From assembly GCF_024611995.1 (NCBI RefSeq), contig NZ_CP102509.1, positions 2,914,001 to 2,978,000 of the forward strand: 64,000 nucleotides of DNA, written 5' to 3'. A program made the translations under genes and the position numbers. Shown piece after piece: positions 36,694 to 45,654 of this stretch. This stretch comes from Streptomyces sp. NBC_00162 (lineage in GTDB: Bacteria; Actinomycetota; Actinomycetes; Streptomycetales; Streptomycetaceae). The notes below the pieces were generated by a model. That model ran no database searches and was not told the DNA's origin. It saw only the letters and a list, made by a program, of their open reading frames with translations. The number at the start of each line of letters is the position of its first letter. The first letter of the stretch is position 1.

Positions 36694-37872
36694 TCAGAGC
36701 CCGACGATCGCGTTCCACCGGCGGGCGAGGGAACGGCGCTCGGCCGAGGAGATGTCCCGGGCGACGACCAGCCGCTTGCGCATGTCGTCGTCGGGGAAGA
36801 TCAGCGGATTCTCGGCCAGTTCGGCGGTCTCCTTGTCGCCGGAGCCGGCCAGGACCTCGCGGGCGGCCGGGACCGGGCAGACGTAGTTGACGGAGGCGGC
36901 GAGCTCCGCGGCCACCTCCGGGGCGTAGTAGTGGTCGATCAGGGCCTCGGCATTGGCCTTGTGCCGGGCCAGGTTGGGCACGAGGAGGCTCTCCGCCCAG
37001 AGTTCGGCCCCTTCCTCCGGAACCACGAACTCGATGTCCGGGTTGTCGGCCTGGAGCTGGATGGCGTCACCGGAGTAGGCCTGGCAGGCCAGGACGTCGC
37101 CCTTGCTCAGATCGGAGGTGTAGTCGTTGCCGGTGAAGCGGCGGATGTGCTTCTTCTTCACCATGCTCTCGACCTGGTCGCACATCCGGTGGAAGTCGGA
37201 GTCCGTCCAGCGGGTGACGTCCACGCCGTCGCCCTGCATCAGGAGGGCGAAGGACTCGTCGAGACCGGAGAAGAGGGTGACCTTGCCCGCGAGCTCCGGC
37301 TGCCAGAGGTCCTTGACGGACTTGATCTCCCGGCCCAGAGCCTTGCGGTTGTAGGCGATGCCGGTGATCCCCGACTGCCAGGGAACGGTGTGCAGCCGGC
37401 CCTCGTCGAAGGCGGGGGAACGCAGCTGCGGGTCCAGGTACCTGTCCACGTTGGACTGCGCCGAGCGGTCCATCTTCTGGGCCCAGCCCAGGTGGACGAA
37501 GCGGGCGGCCATCCAGTCGCTGACCACCACCAGGTCGTGGCCCGTCTCCTGGCGGTTCATCAGGGCCGGGCTGACCTTGCCGAAGAACTCGTCGTTGTCG
37601 TTGATCTCCTCGGTGTACCGGACCTCGATGCCGGTCTGCTCGGAGAAGGCGTCCAGCGTCGGACGGCGCTCCTCGTCCTCCTCGCCGGTGTCGATGTACA
37701 GCGGCCAGTTGGAGAAGGTGAGGCTCCGGTCCCGCTCGGAGCGGTCGACTCCTTCACGCCGGTCCTCGGGGACGTAGGCGGCGGGTACTCCGCAGCCGGT
37801 GAGGGCGGCCAGCAGGCCTGTGGCACCGAGGCCGCGCAGTGCGGCGCGGCGGGAGAAGGCGAGTTGAGGCAT
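36694..37872 (-). CDS. Polyamine-binding lipoprotein (PotD-like), second copy
   Basis: This 392-residue solute-binding protein has an ideal Tat-type start (MPQLAFSRRAALRGLGATG) and lipobox LTGC. The mature part parallels the first PotD: LTFSNWPLYIDTGEEDEERR, DLVVVSDWMAARFVHLGWAQ, RRFTGNDYTSDLSKGDVLAC. The ATG at 37872 is chosen because it places the twin arginines near the N-terminus; an ATG at 37914 is possible. No permease or ATPase adjoins it. It may share PotABC at 22-24.6 kb. It lies downstream of the second aminobutyraldehyde dehydrogenase on the same strand. Confidence 0.9.
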   Translation of the reverse strand: MPQLAFSRRAALRGLGATGLLAALTGCGVPAAYVPEDRREGVDRSERDRSLTFSNWPLYIDTGEEDEERRPTLDAFSEQTGIEVRYTEEINDNDEFFGKVSPALMNRQETGHDLVVVSDWMAARFVHLGWAQKMDRSAQSNVDRYLDPQLRSPAFDEGRLHTVPWQSGITGIAYNRKALGREIKSVKDLWQPELAGKVTLFSGLDESFALLMQGDGVDVTRWTDSDFHRMCDQVESMVKKKHIRRFTGNDYTSDLSKGDVLACQAYSGDAIQLQADNPDIEFVVPEEGAELWAESLLVPNLARHKANAEALIDHYYAPEVAAELAASVNYVCPVPAAREVLAGSGDKETAELAENPLIFPDDDMRKRLVVARDISSAERRSLARRWNAIVGL

Positions 37873-37964
37873 GGCCTCAGCCTCGGTGAACGCGAAGGGG
37901 CGGGCAATAGACATGTTGTCTACCGCCCGCCCCGTCAACGGCCTGCTCTGACCGATGCGGCCGA

Positions 37965-39404
37965 TCAGCCGCCGAGCGAAGTCATCACGTGCTTGATGCG
38001 CGTGTAGTCCTCGAAGCCGTAGGCGGAGAGGTCCTTGCCGTAGCCGGACTTCTTGAAGCCGCCGTGCGGCATCTCGGCGACGAGCGGGATGTGGGTGTTG
38101 ATCCACACGCAGCCGAAGTCGAGGTTCTTGGACATCCGCATCGCGCGGCCGTGGTCCTTGGTCCACACGGAGGAGGCGAGGGCGAACTCGACGCCGTTCG
38201 CGTACTCCAGGGCCTGGGCCTCGTCCGTGAAGGGCTGGACGGTGATGACGGGGCCGAAGACCTCGTTCTGGATGATCTCGTCGTCCTGCTTCAGGCCGGA
38301 GACCACGGTCGGGGCGTAGAAGTAGCCCTTCTCGCCGACCTGGTGGCCGCCCGCCTCGACCTTGGCGTGCGCCGGGAGGCGCTCGATGAAGCCCGCGACC
38401 TGCTTGAGCTGGTTCGGGTTGTTCAGCGGGCCGTACAGCACGTCCTCGTCGTCCGGCTGGCCGGTCTTGGTGTCGGCGGCAGCCTTGGCGAGCGCGCTCA
38501 CGAACTCGTCGTGGATCGACTCGTGCACGAGCACGCGGGTGGCGGCCGTGCAGTCCTGGCCGGCGTTGAAGTAGCCGGCGACGGCGATGTCCTCGACGGC
38601 CTTGGCGATGTCGGCGTCCTCGAAGACCACGACCGGGGCCTTGCCGCCGAGCTCCAGGTGGACGCGCTTGACGTCCTTCGAGGCGCTCTCGGCGACCTGC
38701 ATGCCCGCGCGCACCGAGCCGGTGATGGAGGCCATCGCCGGGGTGGAGTGCTCGACCATGGCCTTGCCGGTCTCGCGGTCACCGCAGATGACGTTGAAGA
38801 CGCCCTTGGGCAGGACCGAGTCGATGATCTCCGCCATCAGGACGGTGGAGGCGGGGGTGGTGTCCGAGGGCTTGAGCACCACGGTGTTGCCCGCGGCGAT
38901 GGCCGGGGCGAACTTCCACACGGCCATCATCATCGGGTAGTTCCACGGCGCGACCTGGGCGCAGACACCGACCGGCTCACGGCGGATGATCGAGGTCATG
39001 CCCTCCATGTACTCGCCGGCCGAGCGGCCCTCGAGCAGGCGGGCGGCGCCCGCGAAGAAGCGGATCTGGTCCACCATCGGCGGCAGCTCCTCGCTGGCCG
39101 TGAGGCCCAGCGGCTTGCCGGTGTTCTCCGACTCCGCGGCGACGAGCTCGTCCGCGCGGGCCTCGAAGGCGTCCGCGATCTTCAGCAGCGCCTTCTGACG
39201 CTCGGAGGGCGTGGTGTCGCGCCAGCCCGGGAAGGCGGCCGCGGCCGCGGCCATGGCGGCATCCACATCGGCCTGACCCGAGAGCGGTGCGGTGGCGTAC
39301 ACCTCGCCGGTGGCCGGGTTCACCACCTCGGTGGTCCGGCCGTCGGCGGCGTCCTTGAACTCTCCGCCGATGTAGTTGCGCAGACGACGCAGTTCGGTGG
39401 TCAC
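37965..39404 (-). CDS. Gamma-aminobutyraldehyde dehydrogenase, second copy
   Basis: This 479-residue ALDH has APWNYPMMMAVWKFAPAI, LELGGKAPVVVFEDADI and the catalytic cysteine in NAGQDCTAATRVLV, matching PuuC/PatD enzymes that oxidise 4-aminobutyraldehyde to GABA. The GTG at 39404 (VTTELRRLRNYIGGEF) follows AGGAG. It is divergent from the Lrp-type regulator and aminotransferase genes, so an aminotransferase-to-dehydrogenase route from putrescine to GABA is likely. It parallels, but is clearly distinct from, the copy at 26.0-27.5 kb. Confidence 0.92.
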   Translation of the reverse strand: MTTELRRLRNYIGGEFKDAADGRTTEVVNPATGEVYATAPLSGQADVDAAMAAAAAAFPGWRDTTPSERQKALLKIADAFEARADELVAAESENTGKPLGLTASEELPPMVDQIRFFAGAARLLEGRSAGEYMEGMTSIIRREPVGVCAQVAPWNYPMMMAVWKFAPAIAAGNTVVLKPSDTTPASTVLMAEIIDSVLPKGVFNVICGDRETGKAMVEHSTPAMASITGSVRAGMQVAESASKDVKRVHLELGGKAPVVVFEDADIAKAVEDIAVAGYFNAGQDCTAATRVLVHESIHDEFVSALAKAAADTKTGQPDDEDVLYGPLNNPNQLKQVAGFIERLPAHAKVEAGGHQVGEKGYFYAPTVVSGLKQDDEIIQNEVFGPVITVQPFTDEAQALEYANGVEFALASSVWTKDHGRAMRMSKNLDFGCVWINTHIPLVAEMPHGGFKKSGYGKDLSAYGFEDYTRIKHVMTSLGG

Positions 39405-39503
39405 TACAGCCACACTCCTGATCACATGTCCAACGATTGAGACGATTCCCCAAGGGTAGCTCCTCGGCGGACGCTTTCGACAGAGCCAGACACCACCAAC
39501 TAC

Positions 39504-39541
39504 GAAATCAGTGAGATCCGAGTCGCCAAACAACGGATTTC
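39504..39541. promoter_or_regulatory. Possible regulator site in the divergent dehydrogenase/Lrp region
   Basis: GAAATC (39504-39509) and GATTTC (39536-39541) form an inverted pair 26 bases apart in a locally AT-rich stretch between the divergent genes. This would suit an autoregulating Lrp-type protein, but the match is weak. Confidence 0.25.
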
Positions 39542-39574
39542 ATCGATTCCGTCTTGCGGAACAGACGACTCCTC

Positions 39575-40078
39575 GTGCACAGTGTGGTCGTGGTCAGTCG
39601 AAGCGCAGATTCCAGGAACAGACAACCGTCCCCTTCGGTCGATGCTGTGTCCCTGGCGATCATCGAGCAACTGCAGGAGGACGGTCGCCGTCCCTACGCA
39701 TCCATCGGCAAGGCCGTCGGCCTGTCCGAAGCGGCTGTGCGCCAGCGCGTGCAGAAGCTGCTCGACCAGGGCGTCATGCAGATCGTCGCCGTCACCGACC
39801 CGCTCACCGTGGGCCTGCGGCGCCAGGCCATGGTCGGCATCAACGTCGAGGGAGACCTCGACCCGGTGGCCGACGCCCTGACCGCAATGGCCGAATGCGA
39901 GTACGTGGTGATGACCGCGGGCTCGTTCGACCTGATGGTGGAGATCGTCTGCGAGGACGACGACCACCTGCTGGAAACGATCAACAAGAAGATCCGCACG
40001 CTCCCCGGCGTGCGATCAACCGAAAGCTTCGTTTACCTGAAGCTGAAGAAGCAGACCTACATGTGGGGAACTCGATAG
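39575..40078 (+). CDS. Lrp/AsnC family transcriptional regulator
   Basis: This regulator of about 167 residues has an N-terminal winged helix-turn-helix (DAVSLAIIEQLQEDGRRPYA, IGKAVGLSEAAVRQRVQKLL) and a C-terminal RAM/AsnC ligand-binding domain (VVMTAGSFDLMVEIVCED, LPGVRSTESFVYLKL). Such proteins respond to amino acids or related metabolites. The start is uncertain; I take the GTG at 39575. It ends three bases before the aminotransferase and is divergent from the aldehyde dehydrogenase, so it probably controls putrescine breakdown here. Confidence 0.9.
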   Translation: MHSVVVVSRSADSRNRQPSPSVDAVSLAIIEQLQEDGRRPYASIGKAVGLSEAAVRQRVQKLLDQGVMQIVAVTDPLTVGLRRQAMVGINVEGDLDPVADALTAMAECEYVVMTAGSFDLMVEIVCEDDDHLLETINKKIRTLPGVRSTESFVYLKLKKQTYMWGTR

Positions 40079-40081
40079 CCC

Positions 40082-41443
40082 GTGAGCCAGGACCTCTCCA
40101 AAACCGCGTACGACCACCTGTGGATGCACTTCACCCGCATGTCGTCCTACGAGAACGCACCCGTGCCCACCATCGTGCGTGGTGAGGGCACCTACATCTT
40201 CGACGACAAGGGCAAGCGCTACCTCGACGGCCTCGCCGGCCTGTTCGTGGTCAACGCCGGTCACGGCCGCAAGGAACTGGCCGAGGTCGCCTACAAGCAG
40301 GCGCAGGAACTCGCGTTCTTCCCCATCTGGTCGTACGCGCACCCCAAGGCCGTGGAGCTGGCCGAGCGCCTCGCCGATTACGCCCCCGGCGACCTGAACA
40401 AGGTCTTCTTCACCACCGGTGGCGGCGAGGCCGTCGAGACCGCCTGGAAGCTCGCCAAGCAGTACTTCAAGCTGCAGGGCAAGCACACCAAGTACAAGGT
40501 CATCTCGCGTGCGGTCGCCTACCACGGCACCCCGCAGGGCGCCCTGTCCATCACGGGTCTGCCGGCCCTGAAGGCCCCCTTCGAGCCGCTGGTCCCCGGC
40601 GCGCACAAGGTGCCGAACACCAACATCTACCGCGCCCCGATCTACGGCGACGACCCCGAGGCCTTCGGCCGCTGGTGCGCCGACCAGATCGAGCAGGAGA
40701 TCCTCTTCGAGGGCGCCGACACCGTCGCGGCCGTCTTCCTGGAGCCGGTGCAGAACGCCGGCGGCTGCTTCCCCCCGCCGCCCGGGTACTTCCAGCGGGT
40801 CCGCGAGATCTGCGACGAGTACGACGTGCTGCTCGTCTCCGACGAGACGATCTGCGCCTTCGGCCGCCTCGGCACGATGTTCGCCTGTGACAAGTTCGGC
40901 TACGTGCCGGACATGATCACCTGCGCCAAGGGCATGACCTCGGGCTACTCCCCGATCGGCGCCTGCATCATCTCGGACAAGCTGGCCGAGCCGTTCTACA
41001 AGGGCGACAACACCTTCCTGCACGGCTACACCTTCGGCGGCCACCCGGTCTCCTCGGCGGTCGCGCTGGCCAACCTCGACATCTTCGACAAGGAAGGCCT
41101 CAACCAGCACGTGCTGGACAACGAGGACGCCTTCTTCTCGACGCTGAAGAAGCTGCACGACCTGCCGATCGTCGGCGACGTCCGCGGCAACGGGTTCTTC
41201 TACGGCATCGAGCTCGTCAAGGACAAGGCCACCAAGGAGTCCTTCACGGACGAGGAGACGGAGCGCGTGCTCTACGGCTTCCTCTCCAAGGCGCTCTTCG
41301 AGAACGGCCTGTACTGCCGGGCCGACGACCGAGGCGACCCGGTCATCCAGCTGGCCCCGCCGCTGATCGCGGACCAGGGCACCTTCGACGAGATCGAAGG
41401 CATCCTGCGCTCGGTGCTCACCGAGGCGTGGACCAAGCTGTAA
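40082..41443 (+). CDS. Class III aminotransferase, putrescine/diamine type (SpuC-like)
   Basis: This 453-residue PLP enzyme has family blocks DGLAGLFVVNAGHGRKELAE, FFTTGGGEAVETAWKLAKQY, the carboxylate-binding FLEPVQNAGGC and the Schiff-base lysine in ITCAKGMTSGYSP (K283). The closest described type transfers the amino group of putrescine or similar diamines to pyruvate, giving 4-aminobutyraldehyde. It is translationally close-coupled to the Lrp-type regulator and divergent from aminobutyraldehyde dehydrogenase, which would use its product. The exact amino donor is inferred. Confidence 0.88.
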   Translation: MSQDLSKTAYDHLWMHFTRMSSYENAPVPTIVRGEGTYIFDDKGKRYLDGLAGLFVVNAGHGRKELAEVAYKQAQELAFFPIWSYAHPKAVELAERLADYAPGDLNKVFFTTGGGEAVETAWKLAKQYFKLQGKHTKYKVISRAVAYHGTPQGALSITGLPALKAPFEPLVPGAHKVPNTNIYRAPIYGDDPEAFGRWCADQIEQEILFEGADTVAAVFLEPVQNAGGCFPPPPGYFQRVREICDEYDVLLVSDETICAFGRLGTMFACDKFGYVPDMITCAKGMTSGYSPIGACIISDKLAEPFYKGDNTFLHGYTFGGHPVSSAVALANLDIFDKEGLNQHVLDNEDAFFSTLKKLHDLPIVGDVRGNGFFYGIELVKDKATKESFTDEETERVLYGFLSKALFENGLYCRADDRGDPVIQLAPPLIADQGTFDEIEGILRSVLTEAWTKL

Positions 41444-41453
41444 ATCGTCCGAC

Positions 41454-41506
41454 CACACGGCCCGGATCCTCCGTTCGAGTGAGAACGCGGGGGTCCGGGC
41501 CGTGTG
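41454..41506 (+). terminator. Terminator after the aminotransferase gene
   Basis: Thirteen-base perfect stem (41454-41466 with 41494-41506), beginning 11 bases after the aminotransferase stop, with a 27-base loop. Confidence 0.7.
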
Positions 41507-41602
41507 CTGTCGCCATCCATCGCGTTCATCTCTTTACATCTCAGTGCGGCGCCAGTGACTTCAGCAGGCTCCGCTTCGTTCCCCCGGACGGAGGTGTACG
41601 CC

Positions 41603-42391
41603 ATGGTGGCTCCACCGGACAATGCCCCGACCGACAATGCCCCACCCCAAGACGATCTGCTCTGGGCACGGTCCCTTCACTACTCCCACAGTGGGTCCCC
41701 CGGCCTCATCGGGGTCTCCGCCGGGATCCGCCAGGGCGAGATCCTGGCCCTGACCGGCCCGCGCGGCAGCGGCAAGACCACGCTGCTGCGCTGCCTCTCC
41801 GGACAGCTGTGCCCCGAGCAGGGCGAGGTCTGGTTCAACAGCGTCCCCGTGCACACGATGGGCGCCCTGGCCCGCGAGCGGCTGCGCCGCGACCGGTTCG
41901 GCTGGATCGGCCCCGAGCCCCAGCTGCTGCCCGAGCTGAAGGTGTGGGAGAACGCGGCCCTGCCGCTGCTGATCGCCGGTGCCTCGCACCGCAGCGCCAA
42001 GCACGCCGCCTGCGAATGGCTGGACCGCCTGGACATCGGCGGTTTCGCCCGCAAGCGCCCCTCCGCGCTCACCCGGGCCGAGTCCCAGCGGGTGGCGCTG
42101 GCCCGGGCCCTGGTCAACGAGCCCGCGGTGATCTTCGGCGACGATCCCACGGCCCCGCTGCACCGGGCCGAGCGCGCCCTGCTGCTCCGTACGCTGACCA
42201 CCGCGGCCCGCTCGCACGGGATCACCGTGGTGCTGGCCACCCACGACGAGGAGACCGCGGCCGCCGCCGACCGGCGCCTGGCCCTGCTCGACGGCCGGCC
42301 CGCCGCCACGGCCATGGCCGCAGCGGGGCAGCCGGGTCCCCCGGCCTCCGGAACCACGGAGGGGCAGGCCGCGTGCTCGCTCTCCGCCTAG
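41603..42391 (+). CDS. ABC transporter ATP-binding protein with atypical motifs
   Basis: This 262-residue ABC ATPase has a normal Walker A (GPRGSGKT) and Q loop. The signature reads LTRAESQRVALARAL instead of LSGGQ, and Walker B ends FGDDPTA where DEPTG is usual, so the catalytic glutamate position holds aspartate. The switch histidine in ATHDEET is kept. The ATG at 41603 follows GGAGG by eight bases. It overlaps the downstream membrane-protein gene by 19 bases and resembles MacB/LolD-type exporters. ATP hydrolysis may be slow or altered. Confidence 0.82.
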   Translation: MVAPPDNAPTDNAPPQDDLLWARSLHYSHSGSPGLIGVSAGIRQGEILALTGPRGSGKTTLLRCLSGQLCPEQGEVWFNSVPVHTMGALARERLRRDRFGWIGPEPQLLPELKVWENAALPLLIAGASHRSAKHAACEWLDRLDIGGFARKRPSALTRAESQRVALARALVNEPAVIFGDDPTAPLHRAERALLLRTLTTAARSHGITVVLATHDEETAAAADRRLALLDGRPAATAMAAAGQPGPPASGTTEGQAACSLSA

Positions 42392-43446
42392 CCCGCGGCT
42401 CCCGGCCGCTGGTCCAGCTGCGCCGGCTCCTCGTCGCCGCCGCCTCGGCCGGTACCGGGTTCCTCCTTCTCTACGTGCTCGCCGAGGCGGTGGCCCACCC
42501 CGCCGGATCGTTCCCTCGCCTGCTGTGGGCCCTGGTGCCGCTGGCCGCCACCGTCCAATTCGCCGTCGCCGTGGCCCGTACCGACCCGGCGACCCGGCCC
42601 CGGGAAGGGCTGGACGCCGCCGGGCTGGGACCCGTCCGGCTCAGCCTGGTCGCGGCGATCTCCACCGCCGTCGCGTGCACGCTGGGCAGCGCGCTCGCCC
42701 TGGCCGCCTTCCTCCACCTGCGCGGGGATCTGGCCGGGCTGCCGTTCGACGGAGCCGGCGCCCGGCTGCTCCATGCCGACCAGCCGCTGCCGGTGGCGGC
42801 CGCGCTCACCCTCCTGGTCCTGGTCCCGCTGACCGCGTCGGCCGCCGCCGCCCTCACCCTGCCCCGGCGCAGGCTCCTGGCCCCGCAGACCGGGCTGCCG
42901 TGGGGCATCGCGCTCACCGCCTGCGGGCTCGCGGCCCTGGGCTACGCCGGGCGGGGCGGTCCCGGCATGCTCGTCGGCTGGTCGCTCACCGCCGTCGGCC
43001 TCGCCCTCGCCGGGCCCGGCCTGGCCTACGCCTGCGGCACGCTGGTCCAGGCCGTACGCCCGGGCGCGCTCCGGCTGCTGGCCGGCCGGGCCCTCCAGGA
43101 GGAGGCGCCCCGGGTCGGCCCGCCGCTGGGGGTGCTCTGCGCGGTCGGGGCGGCCGCCCTCACCGCCCTGGCCCTGCGGGACCGGGGCGGGCTGCTCGTC
43201 CCGCTCGGCCCGCTGACCGGACCGGCCGCGGCCCTGGTCGCCCTGTGCGCCGCCGCGACCCTTCTCACATCCGCGGTGGAGGCACGCCAGGGCCGAGCCG
43301 CCGGCCGCGAGGCCCTGACCGACATCGGCGCTCCGGCCAAGGTCCTGCGTACGGCCGCGAGTTTGCGGGCCACCGCGCTGGTGGCCGTGTGCGTACCCCT
43401 CAGCTGGGGTGTGGCGCAGCTGACGTCACTGGCCCTGACCCGCTGA
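42373..43446 (+). CDS. ABC transporter permease, FtsX-like
   Basis: This 357-residue integral membrane protein has about eight hydrophobic helices and Ala/Leu/Val-rich composition. The N-terminus VLALRLARGSRPLVQLRRLL resembles permeases of the FtsX/MacB kind. It overlaps the ATPase gene by 19 bases, so the pair forms one transporter. The last part (REALTDIGAPAKVLRTAASL) has the usual post-helix coupling segment. No substrate can be inferred. Confidence 0.75.
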   Translation: MLALRLARGSRPLVQLRRLLVAAASAGTGFLLLYVLAEAVAHPAGSFPRLLWALVPLAATVQFAVAVARTDPATRPREGLDAAGLGPVRLSLVAAISTAVACTLGSALALAAFLHLRGDLAGLPFDGAGARLLHADQPLPVAAALTLLVLVPLTASAAAALTLPRRRLLAPQTGLPWGIALTACGLAALGYAGRGGPGMLVGWSLTAVGLALAGPGLAYACGTLVQAVRPGALRLLAGRALQEEAPRVGPPLGVLCAVGAAALTALALRDRGGLLVPLGPLTGPAAALVALCAAATLLTSAVEARQGRAAGREALTDIGAPAKVLRTAASLRATALVAVCVPLSWGVAQLTSLALTR

Positions 43447-43472
43447 CGCGGGCAGCCCTTAGGGTGGGCCGA

Positions 43473-44564
43473 ATGGTCAACGCAGACATCGAGATCGAGA
43501 CGCTCGCCGAATTCGACCAGGTCGTGGCCCGCGGCTCGCTCAGCGGCTACCGGATCCAGTCGGTCAACCTGCTGGAGCGGACCTTCGCGCTGCTGTCCGC
43601 CGACACCTCGGCCGCCGTGTTCCTGGGCTGCGCGATGGAGCCCGACGCCTCGGTGAAGGTCCGCGCCGACGGCGCGCTGGTCTTCCCGCCCGTGCCGGAC
43701 CTGCCGTTCAATCCGTACCGGAGCCTGCTCTACACGCCCGAGGAGCTGTTCGCCGGGCTACCCGCCGGATACGAGGCCACCCCGGACGCCCAGGCCTACG
43801 CCTGGTTCCAGGAGACCAAGGCCGACGGAGACGTCTTCTCCTCGATGCTCCGCTCCATCCACGACGACGCCATATCCGACGCCCTGGACGAGCACCTCGC
43901 GGGTGCCCGGGTGGTCGGCGTCATGGGCGGCCACGCCATGTCCCGCGGCGGTGCGGAGTACCACGGCGCGGCGGAGCTCGGCCGGGCGCTGACCCGCTCG
44001 GGGCTCACCGTGGCCACCGGCGGCGGCCCCGGCGCGATGGAGGCCGCCAACCTCGGCGCCTACCTGGCCCCGGCTCCGGACGAGGCCCTTCCGGAAGCCC
44101 TGGAGCTGCTGGCCAAGGCCCCTTCCTTCGCTCCGTCGGTGTCCGACTGGGCGCGGGCGGCCTTCGCCGTACGGGACCGGTGGCCCGGCGGCGGGGACTC
44201 GGTGGGCATCCCGACCTGGTTCTACGGGCACGAGCCGCCGAACGCCTTCGCGGCGCACAGCGGCAAGTACTTCGCGAACGCCACCCGGGAGGACGGGCTG
44301 CTGGCCCGCTCCACGGCGGGCGTGGTGTTCCTGCCGGGCGCGGCGGGCACGGTCCAGGAGATCTTCGACAGCGCGACGCCGAACTACTACTCCTCGCGGG
44401 GCGAGCCCGCACCGATGATCCTGGTCGACCGGGCCCACTGGACCGAGCACCTTCCTGCCTGGCCCCTGCTCCAGGCACTGGCGCGCGGCCGGGCGATGGA
44501 ATCCCGGATCGCCCTCGTGGACTCGGTGGACGAGGTCCCGGACGTCCTCGCGTCAATGGCCTGA
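43473..44564 (+). CDS. LOG-family Rossmann-fold protein
   Basis: This 363-residue protein has an N-terminal extension of about 135 residues and a C-terminal LOG/lysine-decarboxylase-like Rossmann domain. Family motifs are VVGVMGGHAMSRGG, ATGGGPGAMEAANLGAY and FLPGAAGTVQEIFD, corresponding to the PGGxGTxxE motif with one Gly replaced by Ala. LOG enzymes release cytokinin bases from nucleotides, but many bacterial members act as nucleotide phosphoribohydrolases of unknown substrate. The ATG at 43473 follows AGGGTGG. Confidence 0.85.
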   Translation: MVNADIEIETLAEFDQVVARGSLSGYRIQSVNLLERTFALLSADTSAAVFLGCAMEPDASVKVRADGALVFPPVPDLPFNPYRSLLYTPEELFAGLPAGYEATPDAQAYAWFQETKADGDVFSSMLRSIHDDAISDALDEHLAGARVVGVMGGHAMSRGGAEYHGAAELGRALTRSGLTVATGGGPGAMEAANLGAYLAPAPDEALPEALELLAKAPSFAPSVSDWARAAFAVRDRWPGGGDSVGIPTWFYGHEPPNAFAAHSGKYFANATREDGLLARSTAGVVFLPGAAGTVQEIFDSATPNYYSSRGEPAPMILVDRAHWTEHLPAWPLLQALARGRAMESRIALVDSVDEVPDVLASMA

Positions 44565-44594
44565 CACCGGGAGGCAACTTCCCGGCCCGTTCCG

Positions 44595-44630
44595 ACGTCT
44601 GGCAGAGGTACCGCAAAACCTGCCAGACGT
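44595..44630 (+). promoter_or_regulatory. Leader hairpin upstream of the DMT-like membrane protein
   Basis: Eleven perfect pairs (44595-44605 with 44620-44630) and a 14-base loop end five bases before the ribosome-binding GGAG of the next gene. It may act as terminator for the LOG gene, an operator, or a translational control element. Confidence 0.5.
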
Positions 44631-44644
44631 GAACGGAGCCTTCG

Positions 44645-45550
44645 GTGCTCATAGGCCTGCTGACCGCTGTCGCGGCGTCCATCTGCTACGGCACGGGATC
44701 CGTCCTGCAAGCCGTCGGATCGCGCCGCGCCGCCCGGATGTCCCCGTCCGCCGCCGGGGTGACGGCGCACGGCGGCCCCAACCTGTCGTCGACCGCGAAA
44801 GCGGCGATGACCTGGGAGTTCATCGTCGGGACGGTCCTGGACTTCGTGGGCTTCGGGCTGGGCGCGCTGGCGGCCCGCCTGCTGCCCCTGTTCCTGTCCC
44901 AGACGGTGATCAGCGCCAACCTGGTGATCACCGCCGTGCTGAGCGTGAAGATGCTGGGCATCCGGCTGAGCCGCAAGGAATGGACCTCCATCGGCGTCGT
45001 CTGCACGGCGCTGGTGCTGCTGGCGACGGCCGCGGGCCACGAGGGCGGCCACCACGCCCCGATGTCCACGCACTGGTGGCTGCTGGGGATCACCCTGCTG
45101 CTGATGGTGGGCGGCACGGTGGCCGTACGCCTCCTCGGCGGCGGCGCGGCGATCCTGGCGGGTCTGCTGTCGGGCCTGGGCTTCGGCGCGCTGGGCGTCG
45201 GCGTCCGGATCCTGGACGGCGTCGACCCATTCGACCTCGGCACCCTCCTGTCCGACCCGGCCCTGTACGCCATCCTCGTGGCGGGCTTCGGCGGCATGTA
45301 CCTGCACACCGTCGCCCTCCAGATCGGCTCGGTGAACGGCGCGACGGCCGCCCTGGTCGTCGGCGAGACGGTCCTGCCGGGCGCGATCGGCGTGCTCTGG
45401 CTCGGCGACGCCTCCCGCCCGGGTCTGGCCTGGCTGGCGGTGCTGGGCTTCGTCCTGGCCGTCACGGGCGCGGTGGCGGTCGCCTGGTACGGCAAGCACG
45501 AGGGGGCCGACGCGGAGGCGCAGGCCCCGGTCCCCGAGCCGGTGGCGTAG
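44645..45550 (+). CDS. DMT-superfamily-like membrane protein
   Basis: This 301-residue protein has nine or ten hydrophobic helices arranged like drug/metabolite or NIPA-type transporters. Blocks include MLIGLLTAVAASICYGTGSV, LPLFLSQTVISANLVITAVL, EWTSIGVVCTALVLLATAAG and NGATAALVVGETVLPGAIGV. Small His-rich stretches (GHEGGHHAPMSTH) lie between helices, possibly metal-binding. The start is GTG at 44645 after GGAG. Substrate unknown. Confidence 0.8.
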   Translation: MLIGLLTAVAASICYGTGSVLQAVGSRRAARMSPSAAGVTAHGGPNLSSTAKAAMTWEFIVGTVLDFVGFGLGALAARLLPLFLSQTVISANLVITAVLSVKMLGIRLSRKEWTSIGVVCTALVLLATAAGHEGGHHAPMSTHWWLLGITLLLMVGGTVAVRLLGGGAAILAGLLSGLGFGALGVGVRILDGVDPFDLGTLLSDPALYAILVAGFGGMYLHTVALQIGSVNGATAALVVGETVLPGAIGVLWLGDASRPGLAWLAVLGFVLAVTGAVAVAWYGKHEGADAEAQAPVPEPVA

Positions 45551-45654
45551 CCCGGAGGAGTCACCCGGTCGGCGCCTTCACCCGGTCGGCCGGTCCCCGA
45601 TGGTGCCGGGGCGCCGGCTGCCGCTTTCTGGACGGGGGAGAAAGCGAGGGGTTC

